Below, in pieces: positions 46,672-58,140 of a stretch of 64,000 nt of DNA (position 1 is its first letter; every line of letters begins with the position of its first letter). Source of the stretch: Neocallimastix lanati (nom. inval.) (Eukaryota > Neocallimastigomycota > Neocallimastigomycetes > Neocallimastigales > Neocallimastigaceae); NCBI GenBank assembly GCA_016946835.1, contig JACVTC010000213.1:62001-126000 (forward strand), given 5' to 3'. The position numbers and the translations under genes were made by a program. The notes under the pieces were generated by a model. That model was not told the origin of the DNA. It did no database searches and saw nothing but the letters and a program-made list of their open reading frames with translations.

Positions 46672-47109
46672 ATTACAGTTATATATTGGTTATCGTTACT
46701 CAATGGTGCATATTTTGCAATATATAATAAATGTCAATGATTCGAGTCTTTTACCTTTTGAAATAAAATATTTTTTTAGTTATTAATTCTTTTATTCATT
46801 TAATATTAATAATAATATTTATTTAAATAATTATCATGTACTCATTTAATTCTAAACCAATCATATATTTTAATTATAAACTTTCTGAATATAAAAATCA
46901 TGTATTATTATTTTATTTTGACTCTTTGAGTCGATATTAACAAAATAATGTAGCTTAAAATTAATATTAAATAAAAAATAATATAAAACCATAATTATGA
47001 AAATATTAAATAATAATTTAATGTAATAATAAATGATAAAATCTCACATTTAGTAGTTTGTTTATTACTTAACACATCTACAATGACTTAGTGAGATAAA
47101 ATAAATAAC
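46672..47109. other. AT-rich DNA
   Basis: No frame or repeat match found. A patch at 46680-46760 has moderate complexity. Confidence 0.5.
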
Positions 47110-47640
47110 AAAATCGTTATACTTTATATAATTTTTTCTTTTAATAATTATATACAATTTTTATATAATTATTTTTTTAATTAATTATATATATTTTTAT
47201 CTTATTATATAATTATATATCTTTTATATTTATATAATTTTTATTATCTTATATAATTATTTCTTTTAATAATTATATACTTTTATTTTCATATAATTAT
47301 TTTCTTAAAATAATTATATTTTTTATTTTATTATATAATTATATATTATTTATAATAATATTTTTTTATCTTATAATATAATTATATATCTTTTATATTT
47401 ATATAATTATTATTATCTTATATAATTATTTCTTTTAATAATTATATATTTTTGTTATTTTTTAAGATTATTTATTATAATAATTATATACCTTTTATTA
47501 TCTTATATAATTATTTACTTATAATAATTATATATTTTAATTATTATTTTATATAATTATATTTTTTTTATATACTAATATATTCTAATTATTAATTTAT
47601 ATAATTATTTACTTTAATAATTATGTTTAATTTCTCATAA
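47110..47640. repeat. Degenerate array of ATAATTAT palindromic units
   Basis: Blocks such as TTATATAATTATTTCTTTTA and ATAATTATATATTTTT recur about every 40-60 bp. The core ATAATTAT is palindromic. The array is irregular. Confidence 0.6.
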
Positions 47641-48141
47641 TAGATAATTTACTTATTATTAATATTTTTTAATAGAATACTTTAATATTTCCTTTTAGAG
47701 ATAGTTAAGATATTGAAATTCCTAATGGGATTTCAGTATACAAATTTTAAGTTATACAATTTTCATAATTTTTATCTTATATAGAGTTAATTATAATAAT
47801 TTTCTTTTATAAATAATGGACATATTTAGTACGTCCAATTTACTTTTTAATCAAAGCTCTAAAACTTTAATTTATTTTTGATCAAAACTTTTAATTTAAA
47901 TTTATTTCGGAAATAACTTTAAATAATTTAATATTATTTAATTTTAATAGTTTGCTAATCATTTTAAATAATCAATTTATTGATAATATTATATATTTTA
48001 AAATTACTTAATTCTTATAATAGTTATACTTAGTAAATATTTTAATTAATTCTTTTAATATTATATATTATTCTTGTAATTAATATTTTATTAAATTCAT
48101 GTAATACTATGTAAATCTTTAATAAATAAAAGAATTTAAAA
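47641..48141. other. AT-rich DNA before the LINE-type region
   Basis: Low-complexity A/T sequence with no readable frame. It borders the first telomere-like repeat at 48142. Confidence 0.55.
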
Positions 48142-48159
48142 CCTAACCCTAATCCTAAT
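48142..48159. repeat. Interstitial telomere-like repeat (CCCTAA sense)
   Basis: Reads CCTAACCCTAATCCTAAT, about three degenerate units of CCCTAA, at the left edge of the LINE-type block. Confidence 0.7.
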
Positions 48160-48269
48160 TTTTAAGTGAAACTGTCATTAAATAATATATATATTTGTTT
48201 ATAATCAAATATTTGTTTAACAAAACAATTTTAATATCTTATATTATTTGTTATTTCTTAAAAAAAGCT

Positions 48270-49470
48270 TTTTTTTTAAAAAAGGTGACAATCTCAGGAG
48301 AAGCTTTTAGAAATGTCGGAGTTTACCACTTATCATTTATTCTTAATGGTAAAAACCAAAGTACCGACTCCCGCTCTAATCCGATCCGATGCAGAAGATA
48401 TATGGGAACATCCCGCATCTTCTGAATCAACAAAAAAAAGAAAAAATGTAATAACGGGTGATATTTCAGTTATCTGAAGGCGTTTCTCATCGATCTTTAT
48501 GATCATGGGATAGTCTCTCTTAGTAATCAGGGTAGAGACAGAGGGTTTATGATTTTCTTTCCTTTAGAAATAGAAAGAAAATCATAACTTTTCCTTTTAA
48601 AAGACCTAACCCTGTAGATGAAACAAAGCCAGAACTTAAAAAGGTGTTACAAGCGCATAAAAAATCCTTTAATGTACTTAATTTAAGAAGCCATTTCTGT
48701 TGTGAATTTGAATACTATAGACCACAATTAGAAGACTAAGAAGAAATTGTAAATAATCAAACTCTTCTATTTGCTTGTCCTATTATCGCTACAACAGCTG
48801 CTACCGCTACTACTCCAGTCATCACAGCACCGACTCAAGATGCTGTGATGAAAGAAGCTAACTCTAGAAAAGAATTCGTTGGAAAGACCATCAGTAAATC
48901 CCATGATTACTGAAGAACCTGTCTTAACGCCAATTTTGCCTTCTTTATGAGAATCTACATCACAAGTAGAGTTAATCAAGAAGCCGGTTACCGAAACTCT
49001 CGGTAAAAGAAAAAATAACCCTATTCAAGAACGAAGTCTTACCATTGAGATGTATCTCATGTCATCAGGACTCGCCAATCGAAGAGCTTAATCAGTTCGA
49101 CTTAGATGAAATTAATCGTCTTATAACTGAAAACGCTTATTTAAAAATTTATGTTATAATAGTCAGATTGAAATCTTCAATCTTAAACTCTTAAAAAGCT
49201 TGAAGAGTCTTGGAAAAAGGGTTAGTTAAACTTTCATCCCAAATTTCCAAAGCTCAGAATAAATCAGTATCAATTAGTACAATACTACAAAACAAGACTG
49301 AAGCCTCCTCCTCTCGTCTTTCTTTTGAAATATTAAAGAAAAAGAAGGGAATTAAAAAACTGATAGAAGAAGGGAAAATGTAAGGAAATTACAGATTCCC
49401 TAGAAGAATGCTGACCATCTTCATCCACAACTTCAAAGAATTAGATGTCAGGAAGATGGCCTCCCCTTAA
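48270..49470 (+). pseudogene. LINE-type upstream ORF relic (uncertain family)
   Basis: Base composition is near normal, unlike the flanks. One frame gives VTISGEAFRNVGVYHLSF then ILNGKNQSTDS (48285-48390). Other frames give KPELKKVLQAHKK near 48635 and FNVLNLRSHFCCEFEYYRPQ near 48675, then a Thr/Ala/Pro-rich stretch near 48780. Many stops and frame changes are present. I do not recognise a domain with certainty. Its position before the reverse-transcriptase pieces suggests a first ORF of a non-LTR element, but an unrelated gene relic is possible. Confidence 0.4.
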
Positions 49471-49475
49471 TTAAG

Positions 49476-49494
49476 GGATTAGGGTTAGGGTTAG
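49476..49494. repeat. Interstitial telomere-like repeat (TTAGGG sense)
   Basis: Reads GGATTAGGGTTAGGGTTAG, about three TTAGGG units, at the junction between two coding-like blocks. Confidence 0.8.
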
Positions 49495-50060
49495 TGAATA
49501 TTAAATTCACTAAATTTAATATTCCTACTGCCCCACCTTCTGTTGCTCCTATTGAAGAAAGCTTTACTTCAGGGAACAACACCTCTGGCTCTCCTTCGGT
49601 TCGTGCTCCTGATGATGCTCCATCTAATTCGTCCGGTCCGACTTCTGAAGTAGGCAATGCTGCCCGTCGCTCATATACAAATTCTCTTTATGTCTTTGCC
49701 AATGCGCTTAAGGAAAGAAATGTAATAAGCCCTTCTAAGGGTCCTACTACATTTATGATTGCCAATCAAAGTAGCCCTCTTGAATCTCAAGAATTCAAAG
49801 GTACGTCTGGACTCATTGAAGACTACAATCAAGACTTAGAGGATGATAATGATTCAATTATCTCCTCAACGTTAGCACCTACAGTGCCAATTGAGCACTA
49901 TCAAGAAGAAGGGATGGATATTTATAGTGACACTATAATATCTAATTCCCCTAATAATTCAATCACAAGTATTAATCCATTAAATCCTAAGATTATAGTT
50001 CTGAAGAAATTCTTGATTCTAGGAAATATATCAAAGAATAAAAGAATTTCTAGTAATTTT
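49495..50060 (+). pseudogene. Coding block opening directly from a telomere-like repeat
   Basis: One frame is open from before 49494 to 50075, about 190 codons, with no in-frame ATG before the middle. It begins inside the TTAGGG tract, so the natural 5' end is missing. The product is Ser/Pro/Asn-rich (APPSVAPIEESF and NNTSGSPSVRAPDD in the first half), then acidic (DLEDDNDSIISS), then a basic tail. I recognise no domain. Base composition and place suggest it belongs to the same LINE-type element as the neighbouring blocks. The last 20 codons may be frame-shifted. Confidence 0.45.
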
Positions 50061-50440
50061 TTAATTCAAAATTAATGATTTTTATTATATTATTTTTTAA
50101 ATCTCTTAACTATATTTAAAAATTTTACTTAACCAATATTAACTTTAAAATATTTTATAAAAACTTCACAAATACTATAATTTTATTATTATTCTTAATT
50201 TTCTAAACAGTTGATTCTAAAATATTTAAAAATTCTTCCAATCTTAAAAGATAAATCTTTAAAAATATTTTTATAAAACTAATATTTTATGCTTAATTTT
50301 CTAAATTTATATTTAATTTTACTTTTTAGCAATTTAAAAAATGTTAATTTTCTTGAAATCATGTAGTTTGATTTTATGTAATTTAAATATACATTAATTT
50401 ATGTATTGACTATTTGAATAATTAAATAAAAATTCAAAGT
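50061..50440. other. AT-rich spacer
   Basis: A/T-rich sequence after the coding block, with no frame. Confidence 0.55.
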
Positions 50441-50456
50441 TAACCCTAACCCTAAT
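50441..50456. repeat. Interstitial telomere-like repeat (CCCTAA sense)
   Basis: Reads TAACCCTAACCCTAAT, about two and a half perfect units. Confidence 0.75.
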
Positions 50457-50607
50457 TTCTTTTATTTTTCTTTTCTTTAATTTCTTTTATTTTCTATTAT
50501 TATTTTATTAATTTTATTACATATTTTATATATTTTTCAATTATCTTATGTATTTTTAACTTAATGCATGTATTATAAAATAAATAACTTTAATAAAATT
50601 AGGAAAT

Positions 50608-50625
50608 CCTAACCCTATACCTAAC
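50608..50625. repeat. Degenerate telomere-like repeat (CCCTAA sense)
   Basis: Reads CCTAACCCTATACCTAAC, with one imperfect unit. It directly adjoins the small poly-T insertion at 50623-50673. Confidence 0.6.
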
Positions 50626-50673
50626 ACTACATATTTTTTTTTTTTTTTTTTTTAGACTAGAACACTACATATT
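50623..50673 (-). mobile_element. Minimal retroposed insertion: poly(A) tail with 13-bp TSD
   Basis: The 13-mer AACACTACATATT occurs at 50623-50635 and again at 50661-50673. Between them lie 18 T followed by AGACTAG. On the minus strand this is CTAGTCT followed by A18, as expected for an extremely 5'-truncated polyadenylated transcript inserted by target-primed reverse transcription. Confidence 0.65.
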
Positions 50674-51511
50674 AAAATTTAAAACTTCTTTTAATAAGAA
50701 ATTCTTTTTCAAATAGAATTAATATATTTTCAAAAATAACCTTGCAAAATTTGAAAACTATAATAAGTAAATTTCAATAATCTTCATTGGAGGTAAAACA
50801 AAATGTTATAAATACCATCAATGAATTAATAAAGGGATATATACAAGAAACGAGTTCTGATTTAAAGGGTTCTTTATCAAAAAATAAAAATGTCTATCAA
50901 TCTCCAGATAAGTATTTTTTTGAAATTGGAAAATCTATATCGAATAATGAAAAATCGAAAATTGACAGTACAAACGATGAATTAGAATAATATTCTAATT
51001 CAATTTCAGAAAAAAGTCCAATAGAAATAAATATTGTACTGAGAATTTTTAAGGAACATTTAAAGAACTCATGAAAATCCTCAATTTATTGAATCAAAAT
51101 CGCCAAATTTAACGCCTCTTGAAGCAGTCTTTAATTATTATAAAAAAATATATAAAATAAAACGGAGAAGTTTAATCCAAAGGATCTTAGAAGAAATTAT
51201 TTGGGAACCTACGATGAGGAATTTCATGAATATTTAAACGAGGATCAAATTAAGTTCAAGATTAGTAAATTATCTTCAAATAAAGCATGTGGAATAGGCA
51301 GGATTCATCCAGTAATATTGAAAACTCTTTTATGAACAGACTTTCCAAAACTTTTACTATATCTTTATCAAATGTGTATAAAGTTTGGAATGACACCTAA
51401 AGGATGGAATGAATCCATTACATTTCCTATTCCAAAAAAGAAAGAAACATCGTATATCAAAGATTGTAGACTAATATCAATAACAAATACATTGCGTAAA
51501 GTATTACTAGA

Positions 51512-51527
51512 GGGGATAGGGGTTAGG
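51512..51527. repeat. Telomere-like variant within the RT relic
   Basis: Reads GGGGATAGGGGTTAGG. Its reverse complement shares CCTAACCCCTATCC with the tract at 61213-61233. It lies in the RT block between NTLRK and the LKKTYDT region, where the frame also breaks soon after. Confidence 0.5.
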
Positions 51528-52004
51528 ACATATAGCCTCAAATGAAACAGCTCAGAGTTTTAATCTAAAACATGTTTTTTGAATTTAAAGAAAACCTATG
51601 ATACCGTTCCAATTAAAATGTTGATTAAAAAATTAGAAAAAAGAAATCTTCCCAAAGGTATCCTCTCATTGATTGCTTCGTTATTTTCTGAATGTACTAC
51701 AAGAATTATTGTAAATCAGGAAATAACGGATGAAATAGAAATACAAAGAGGTTTATTACAAGGTGCTATTTTATCACCTTTACTTTTTAATGTTTTCATT
51801 GATGATTTAGCATCAGAATTGACAGAAAGGTATCCAAATGATCCATTACCTAATTGTCTTTTCTATGCTGAAGATAATAAATTAAATAATGAAAATAAAG
51901 ATGATATATAAAAAATGCTAGATATCTGTTTTAAATGGACTGAAGAAAAAGGAATGGAGTTTAATATTGAAAAGTCAGCTTTCCTTAGTGATCCTTATTT
52001 TAAT

Positions 52005-52155
52005 AACAATAATGATGATGATAATGATGATGATGATGATGATAATAATGATGATAACAACATAAATAATAAAAATAGTGTTGATAATGATAATAATAAT
52101 AATAATAATGATAATAACGACATAAATAATAGTAATAATAATAACGACATGGATG
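52005..52155 (+). repeat. GAT/AAT/AAC trinucleotide array within the RT relic
   Basis: In-frame imperfect trinucleotides encode an Asn/Asp tract. A second array, ACT then AAT, lies at 52706-52755. Confidence 0.85.
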
Positions 52156-52958
52156 ATCTTCTTTTTTTATTAGGTTCAGAAGAAAATAGACTTACAAAAA
52201 AAGAATACAAATACTTGGGATTTATTCATAGATGCTCTGGAATTAATTGGAAAGAACATTTAGATAATTCAGCGGAAAGATCTTATCTATAAAAGTAACT
52301 TTGGGAATTCGACATTAATAAGTTGTATTCTTCCATTAGCAAGGGTGAAAAAGAAGACGGATAAAAATTATGTAAAAGTAATTCTGATCAATGCATCTAT
52401 ATCAATGATTCTATAACAAGATATAGAACAATAAGATGGAGATTAAATATTTTTCTATTTAAATAAATCTGTCCAATATGTCATAGGGAAATGAATAGAG
52501 CTCATATTCAAAAATGCAAGTTATTTATGCATATTCCCTTTTGGCATTTTATATGCAATGATGACATCTATGCAACTAAAAGTGAACTTCGAAAATATAG
52601 TAATCATCCACTACCAAATTATAATATACTGGACAGTATATTAAATAATAAAGATTATGATAAATTTAAAATCATCACGGAGTTTTTATATAAATTTTGG
52701 ATTGAACTACTACTACTACTACTACTACTAATAATAATAATAATAATAATAATTAAAACAAAATATTTTAAGAAAAGAGTTATCAAAAGTGCACTTTAAA
52801 AGACCTCTTTAAAAATAAATTAATATATATAAATTATTTATCCCTTAAATAATTTAAAAAAAGACATAGTATAAAAATTAACAAAATTGAAAAGATATTA
52901 AATGATTTTTATAAAGATATAAAATAAAAAAAATAAAATAAACAAAACATAGTAAAGA

Positions 52959-53190
52959 ATGAGTCAGCTATTATATTTAAGCTGAAGTTTAAAAGATAAA
53001 GGAAACAAAAATATATAATAAGTGTTTTCCATATTTAAGCTAAAATGCATATAAAGAAAGAATAAAAATATAAAAGTCAGCTTTATAATTTTAAACTGAA
53101 GGATAAAATAAAAAATATATAATATTTAATGTCAGCTATTAATATTTAAGCTGAAGGTTATAAAGTAAAGAAGTATAAAATAAAACTAAA
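52959..53190 (+). repeat. ~56-bp tandem repeat carrying TCAGCT/AGCTGA hairpins
   Basis: Four units follow the RT relic. Three contain a hairpin: TCAGCT...AGCTGA at 52964-52985, a weaker form at 53077-53099, and TCAGCT...AGCTGA at 53132-53154. The second unit (near 53022-53044) keeps only the ATTTAAGCTAAAA half. Spacing is about 55-58 bp. Confidence 0.7.
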
Positions 53191-53352
53191 AATAGATATT
53201 TAAAAAAAAATATAAACTCTAAATTAAATAATAAATTAAAAGGAAGATAATAATATAAATTGATCAATATAATAATTTAATATAAATAAAATTACTAAAA
53301 ATACAATTTTAATTATAGAATTATTATCATTAATACTTACAATATAACTAAC

Positions 53353-53963
53353 TGTAACGAATATTGGAATATCCGTGTTTTAAAGAGTGTAACACAATAG
53401 GTAAGCACTTTTTGATTAATAAGTAATTTGGTTTTTTTTAAAATATAGTTTTATTAATTAAGAAATTTAAAAATATTAATTATAAAGATTAATTATTGTA
53501 ATATTTCGAATTACTTATTAATTAATTCAATAATTAATAAAAACACAATTTTTTAAAATATTTTTTTTTTTGGCTGCGAAATTCACTCCTATTTATAGTT
53601 TTTCAAAATTTAAATCCATAAAAATTTAAAACCATAAAATCATTAAAAAGTTTCATAAAAATTGATTATTTTCGGTTAAAAAGAATCTAAAAGAAATAAT
53701 GATAAAAGATAAATTAAAATAGAATTTCTATCTGATTTGTTTCTATTAATTTCTAAGAATTTCTTTTGTTAATTTTTTACAGAAATTTATACAGAAACAA
53801 ATACAGAAACAAATACAGAAATGAAGTATAAAAATTCTTTAAAATTTAAATGATATAAAATTTTAGTAAAGGTGTGAGTCGAACCCTAGTGGTTCAGGCT
53901 GAGGTCATAGTGACTAACCACTATGCCAGCATTCTAATTTCTAGTTTTTTAAGATTCGTTACA
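53353..53963 (-). mobile_element. 3' LTR of element D
   Basis: Terminal inverted ends TGTAACGAAT and ATTCGTTACA are perfect over 10 bp. In element orientation a tRNA-like block lies about 35-95 bp from the LTR start. Confidence 0.92.
53875..53928 (-). promoter_or_regulatory. Pol III type-2-like A and B boxes in D LTR
   Basis: In element orientation the A-box-like TGGCATAGTGG (53918-53928) fits the consensus TGGCNNAGTGG at every fixed position. The B-box-like GGTTCGACTCA (53875-53885) fits GGTTCGANTCC except for the last base. Spacing is tRNA-like. The T-arm and acceptor stems do not pair, so it is not a tRNA gene. The same block is at 57512-57565. Confidence 0.6.
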
Positions 53964-54183
53964 TGGTCCTCCTCTAGGATTCGGATGCCAGACGAATCTT
54001 TTGCTTTAAATCTAAACTATTTCTAATTCTAACTTTTATAATAATAAACTATAACTAAAATACTTATAGGAGTGATAATTTAATTAATACATTGAATAAT
54101 AAAAATTACATGAATTTTAAGTTTTAAAAATAAAGTATAAAAATAAAACTATCTAGAATAAATGTTTTTGAATAATATAAAAT

Positions 54184-54185
<2 letters not shown>

Positions 54186-54213
<28 letters not shown>
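54186..54213 (-). repeat. A28 tract (minus strand) after the element D ORF
   Basis: A run of 28 T on the plus strand, 75 bp downstream of the element D stop codon and upstream of the purine tract. Confidence 0.9.
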
Positions 54214-54219
<6 letters not shown>

Positions 54220-54287
54220 ATCATAAGTTAGAATGATTAATAGTACTTTGATGAAATAAAATTTATTTTTGATTAAATGATTTATAT

Positions 54288-56357
<2,070 letters not shown>

Positions 56358-56519
56358 TTAATTATTAGAAGAAGTAAATATTTAATTTCAATATAAATAA
56401 TTTTAATTTCAAGGATGGTTATATGGATTATTGAAAATATTAATAATTTTAATATATAGTAAAATTCAAGGGTTCCGATTGAATTTATAAATTCATGAAT
56501 GAATTTTGGTAGAAAAATT

Positions 56520-56950
56520 TATAGTCTTGGTAAGTGGTTTCAAAAATAGTAGAAAATGGGATTCCTTAACGGGGTTCTAAAAAGAGTAATAGAGAATGGG
56601 ATTACTTAACGGGGTTCCAAAAAGAGTAGTAGAGAATGGGATTCCTTAACGGGGTTCCAAAAAGAGTAATAGAGAATGGGATTACTTAACGGGGTTCCAA
56701 AAAGAGTAGTAGAGAATGGGATTCCTTAACGGGGTTCCAAAAAAGAATAGTAGTAAATGGGATTCCTTAACGGTGTTCCAAAAATAGTAGTAGAAAATGG
56801 GATTCCTTAACGGTGTTCCAAAAATAGTAGTAGAAAATGGGATTCCTTAACGGTGTTCCAAAAATAGTAGTAGAAAATGGGATTCCTTAACGGGGTTCCA
56901 AAAATAGTAGTAGAAAATGGGATTCCTTAACGGGGTTCCAAAAAGAGTAA
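56520..56950 (-). repeat. 40-bp minisatellite, ten units, in the element D leader
   Basis: Ten copies of a unit centred on GGGATTCCTTAACGGGGTTC occur between the 5' LTR and the ORF. The first units alternate between TTCC and TTAC variants and between gagtaatag and gagtagtag, giving an 80-bp higher-order repeat. Later units carry aacggtgttcc or aacggggttcc with atagtagtag. Confidence 0.92.
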
Positions 56951-56990
56951 AAGTGCAAAGGTATTGTGCTTAGTTTAGTGGTGTTTTTAT

Positions 56991-57600
56991 TGTAACGAAT
57001 ATTGGAATATCCGTGTTTTAAAGAGTGTAACACAATAGGTAAGCACTTTTTGATTAATAAGTAATTTGGTTTTTTTTTAAATATAGTTTTATTAATTAAG
57101 AAATTTAAAAATATTAATTATAAAGATTAATTATTGTAATATTTCGAATTACTTATTAATTAATTCAATAATTAATAAAAACACAATTTTTTAAAATATT
57201 TTTTTTTTGGCTGCGAAATTCACTCCTATTTATAGTTTTTCAAAATTTAAATCCATAAAAATTTAAAACCATAAAATCATTAAAAAGTTTCATAAAAATT
57301 GATTATTTTCGGTTAAAAAGAATCTAAAAGAAATAATGATAAAAGATAAATTAAAATAGAATTTCTATCTGATTTGTTTCTATTAATTTCTAAGAATTTC
57401 TTTTGTTAATTTTTTACAGAAATTTATACAGAAACAAATACAGAAACAAATACAGAAATGAAGTATAAAAATTCTTTAAAATTTAAATGATATAAAATTT
57501 TAGTAAAGGTGTGAGTCGAACCCTAGTGGTTCAGGCTGAGGTCATAGTGACTAACCACTATGCCAGCATTCTAATTTCTAGTTTTTTAAGATTCGTTACA
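56991..57600 (-). mobile_element. 5' LTR of element D
   Basis: 610 bp, nearly identical to 53353-53963. The same Pol III-like box pair is at 57512-57522 (B) and 57555-57565 (A). Confidence 0.92.
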
Positions 57601-57605
57601 CTAAC

Positions 57606-57869
57606 AAATACAATAAAATTAATCATATAAATATTATCATTCATAATATATATATATAAAAAGTTATTTTTAATATAAATATTTATATTAAAAGTTTTAT
57701 TTAAATTAATTTAATTTATCAACAAGTTAAATATGCAAATCAACATTCATCAATTCAATAGAAAATTTATATTCATTATAAAAATGTAAAATTTGTCTAT
57801 ATACTTATTTATCCATATACATAATTATTTCATTCGAAATGTATAAAAAGAAAACAAGAAAACTCAAAT
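57606..57869. other. AT-rich spacer
   Basis: Nothing recognisable between the TSD of element D and the LTR1 fragment. Confidence 0.55.
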
Positions 57870-58131
57870 TTTATTAAATTATTATTTATACATGTTAATA
57901 ATTTTATGATTTGTAAATAATTTAATTTAGCTCAGTTTAGTAATCACTAAATAAAAATTTATTTAACTAAGTATTTAACTGTATAATTAACTATAAAATA
58001 ATAAAATTTAATGTATGAAATTTAAGAAAAGATTTTATTTGATTAGCCGAAATTGCTAACTGTTTAGAGATACATTACGAAACCTATGGACTATCATTCG
58101 ATAGGTTTAAAGTTCTCATGTATCTGTTACA
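57870..58131 (-). mobile_element. LTR1 5' fragment, minus orientation
   Basis: Ends in CATGTATCTGTTACA, the reverse complement of the LTR1 start, and matches the first about 260 bp of LTR1 reversed (gattagccgaaattgctaac near 58043). Confidence 0.75.
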
Positions 58132-58140
58132 ACTGTTGGT

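Larger units (their letters stand above)
50787..52800 (+). pseudogene. Non-LTR (LINE-type) reverse transcriptase relic
   Basis: Blocks in order are: EFHEYLNEDQIKFKISKLSSN near 51225; WNESITFPIPKKKE near 51410; a CRLISITNTLRK block near 51465; LKKTYDTVPIKML from 51585; GLLQGAILSPLLFNVFIDDL near 51755; FYAEDNK near 51861, where the usual FADD/YADD has the first Asp changed to Glu. A long Asn/Asp run (52000-52150) interrupts the thumb-like region. CPICHREMNRAHIQKC near 52470 is a C-terminal zinc-type motif (CX2CX7HX3C) as found in several LINE groups. Stops and frame slips (for example 51335, 51545, 51909, 52290) make it dead. It lacks integrase, RNase H and LTRs, and its motif set is that of non-LTR elements. 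Confidence 0.8.

Noticed and set aside
47110-47640. CRISPR array
   Set aside because: Repeats are degenerate, palindromic and A/T only, with no constant spacer length and no cas genes. The genome is eukaryotic.
53875-53928. Functional tRNA gene
   Set aside because: The D-arm-like part and the B box fit, but the T stem and acceptor stem do not pair, and the block is inside LTRs in matched copies.
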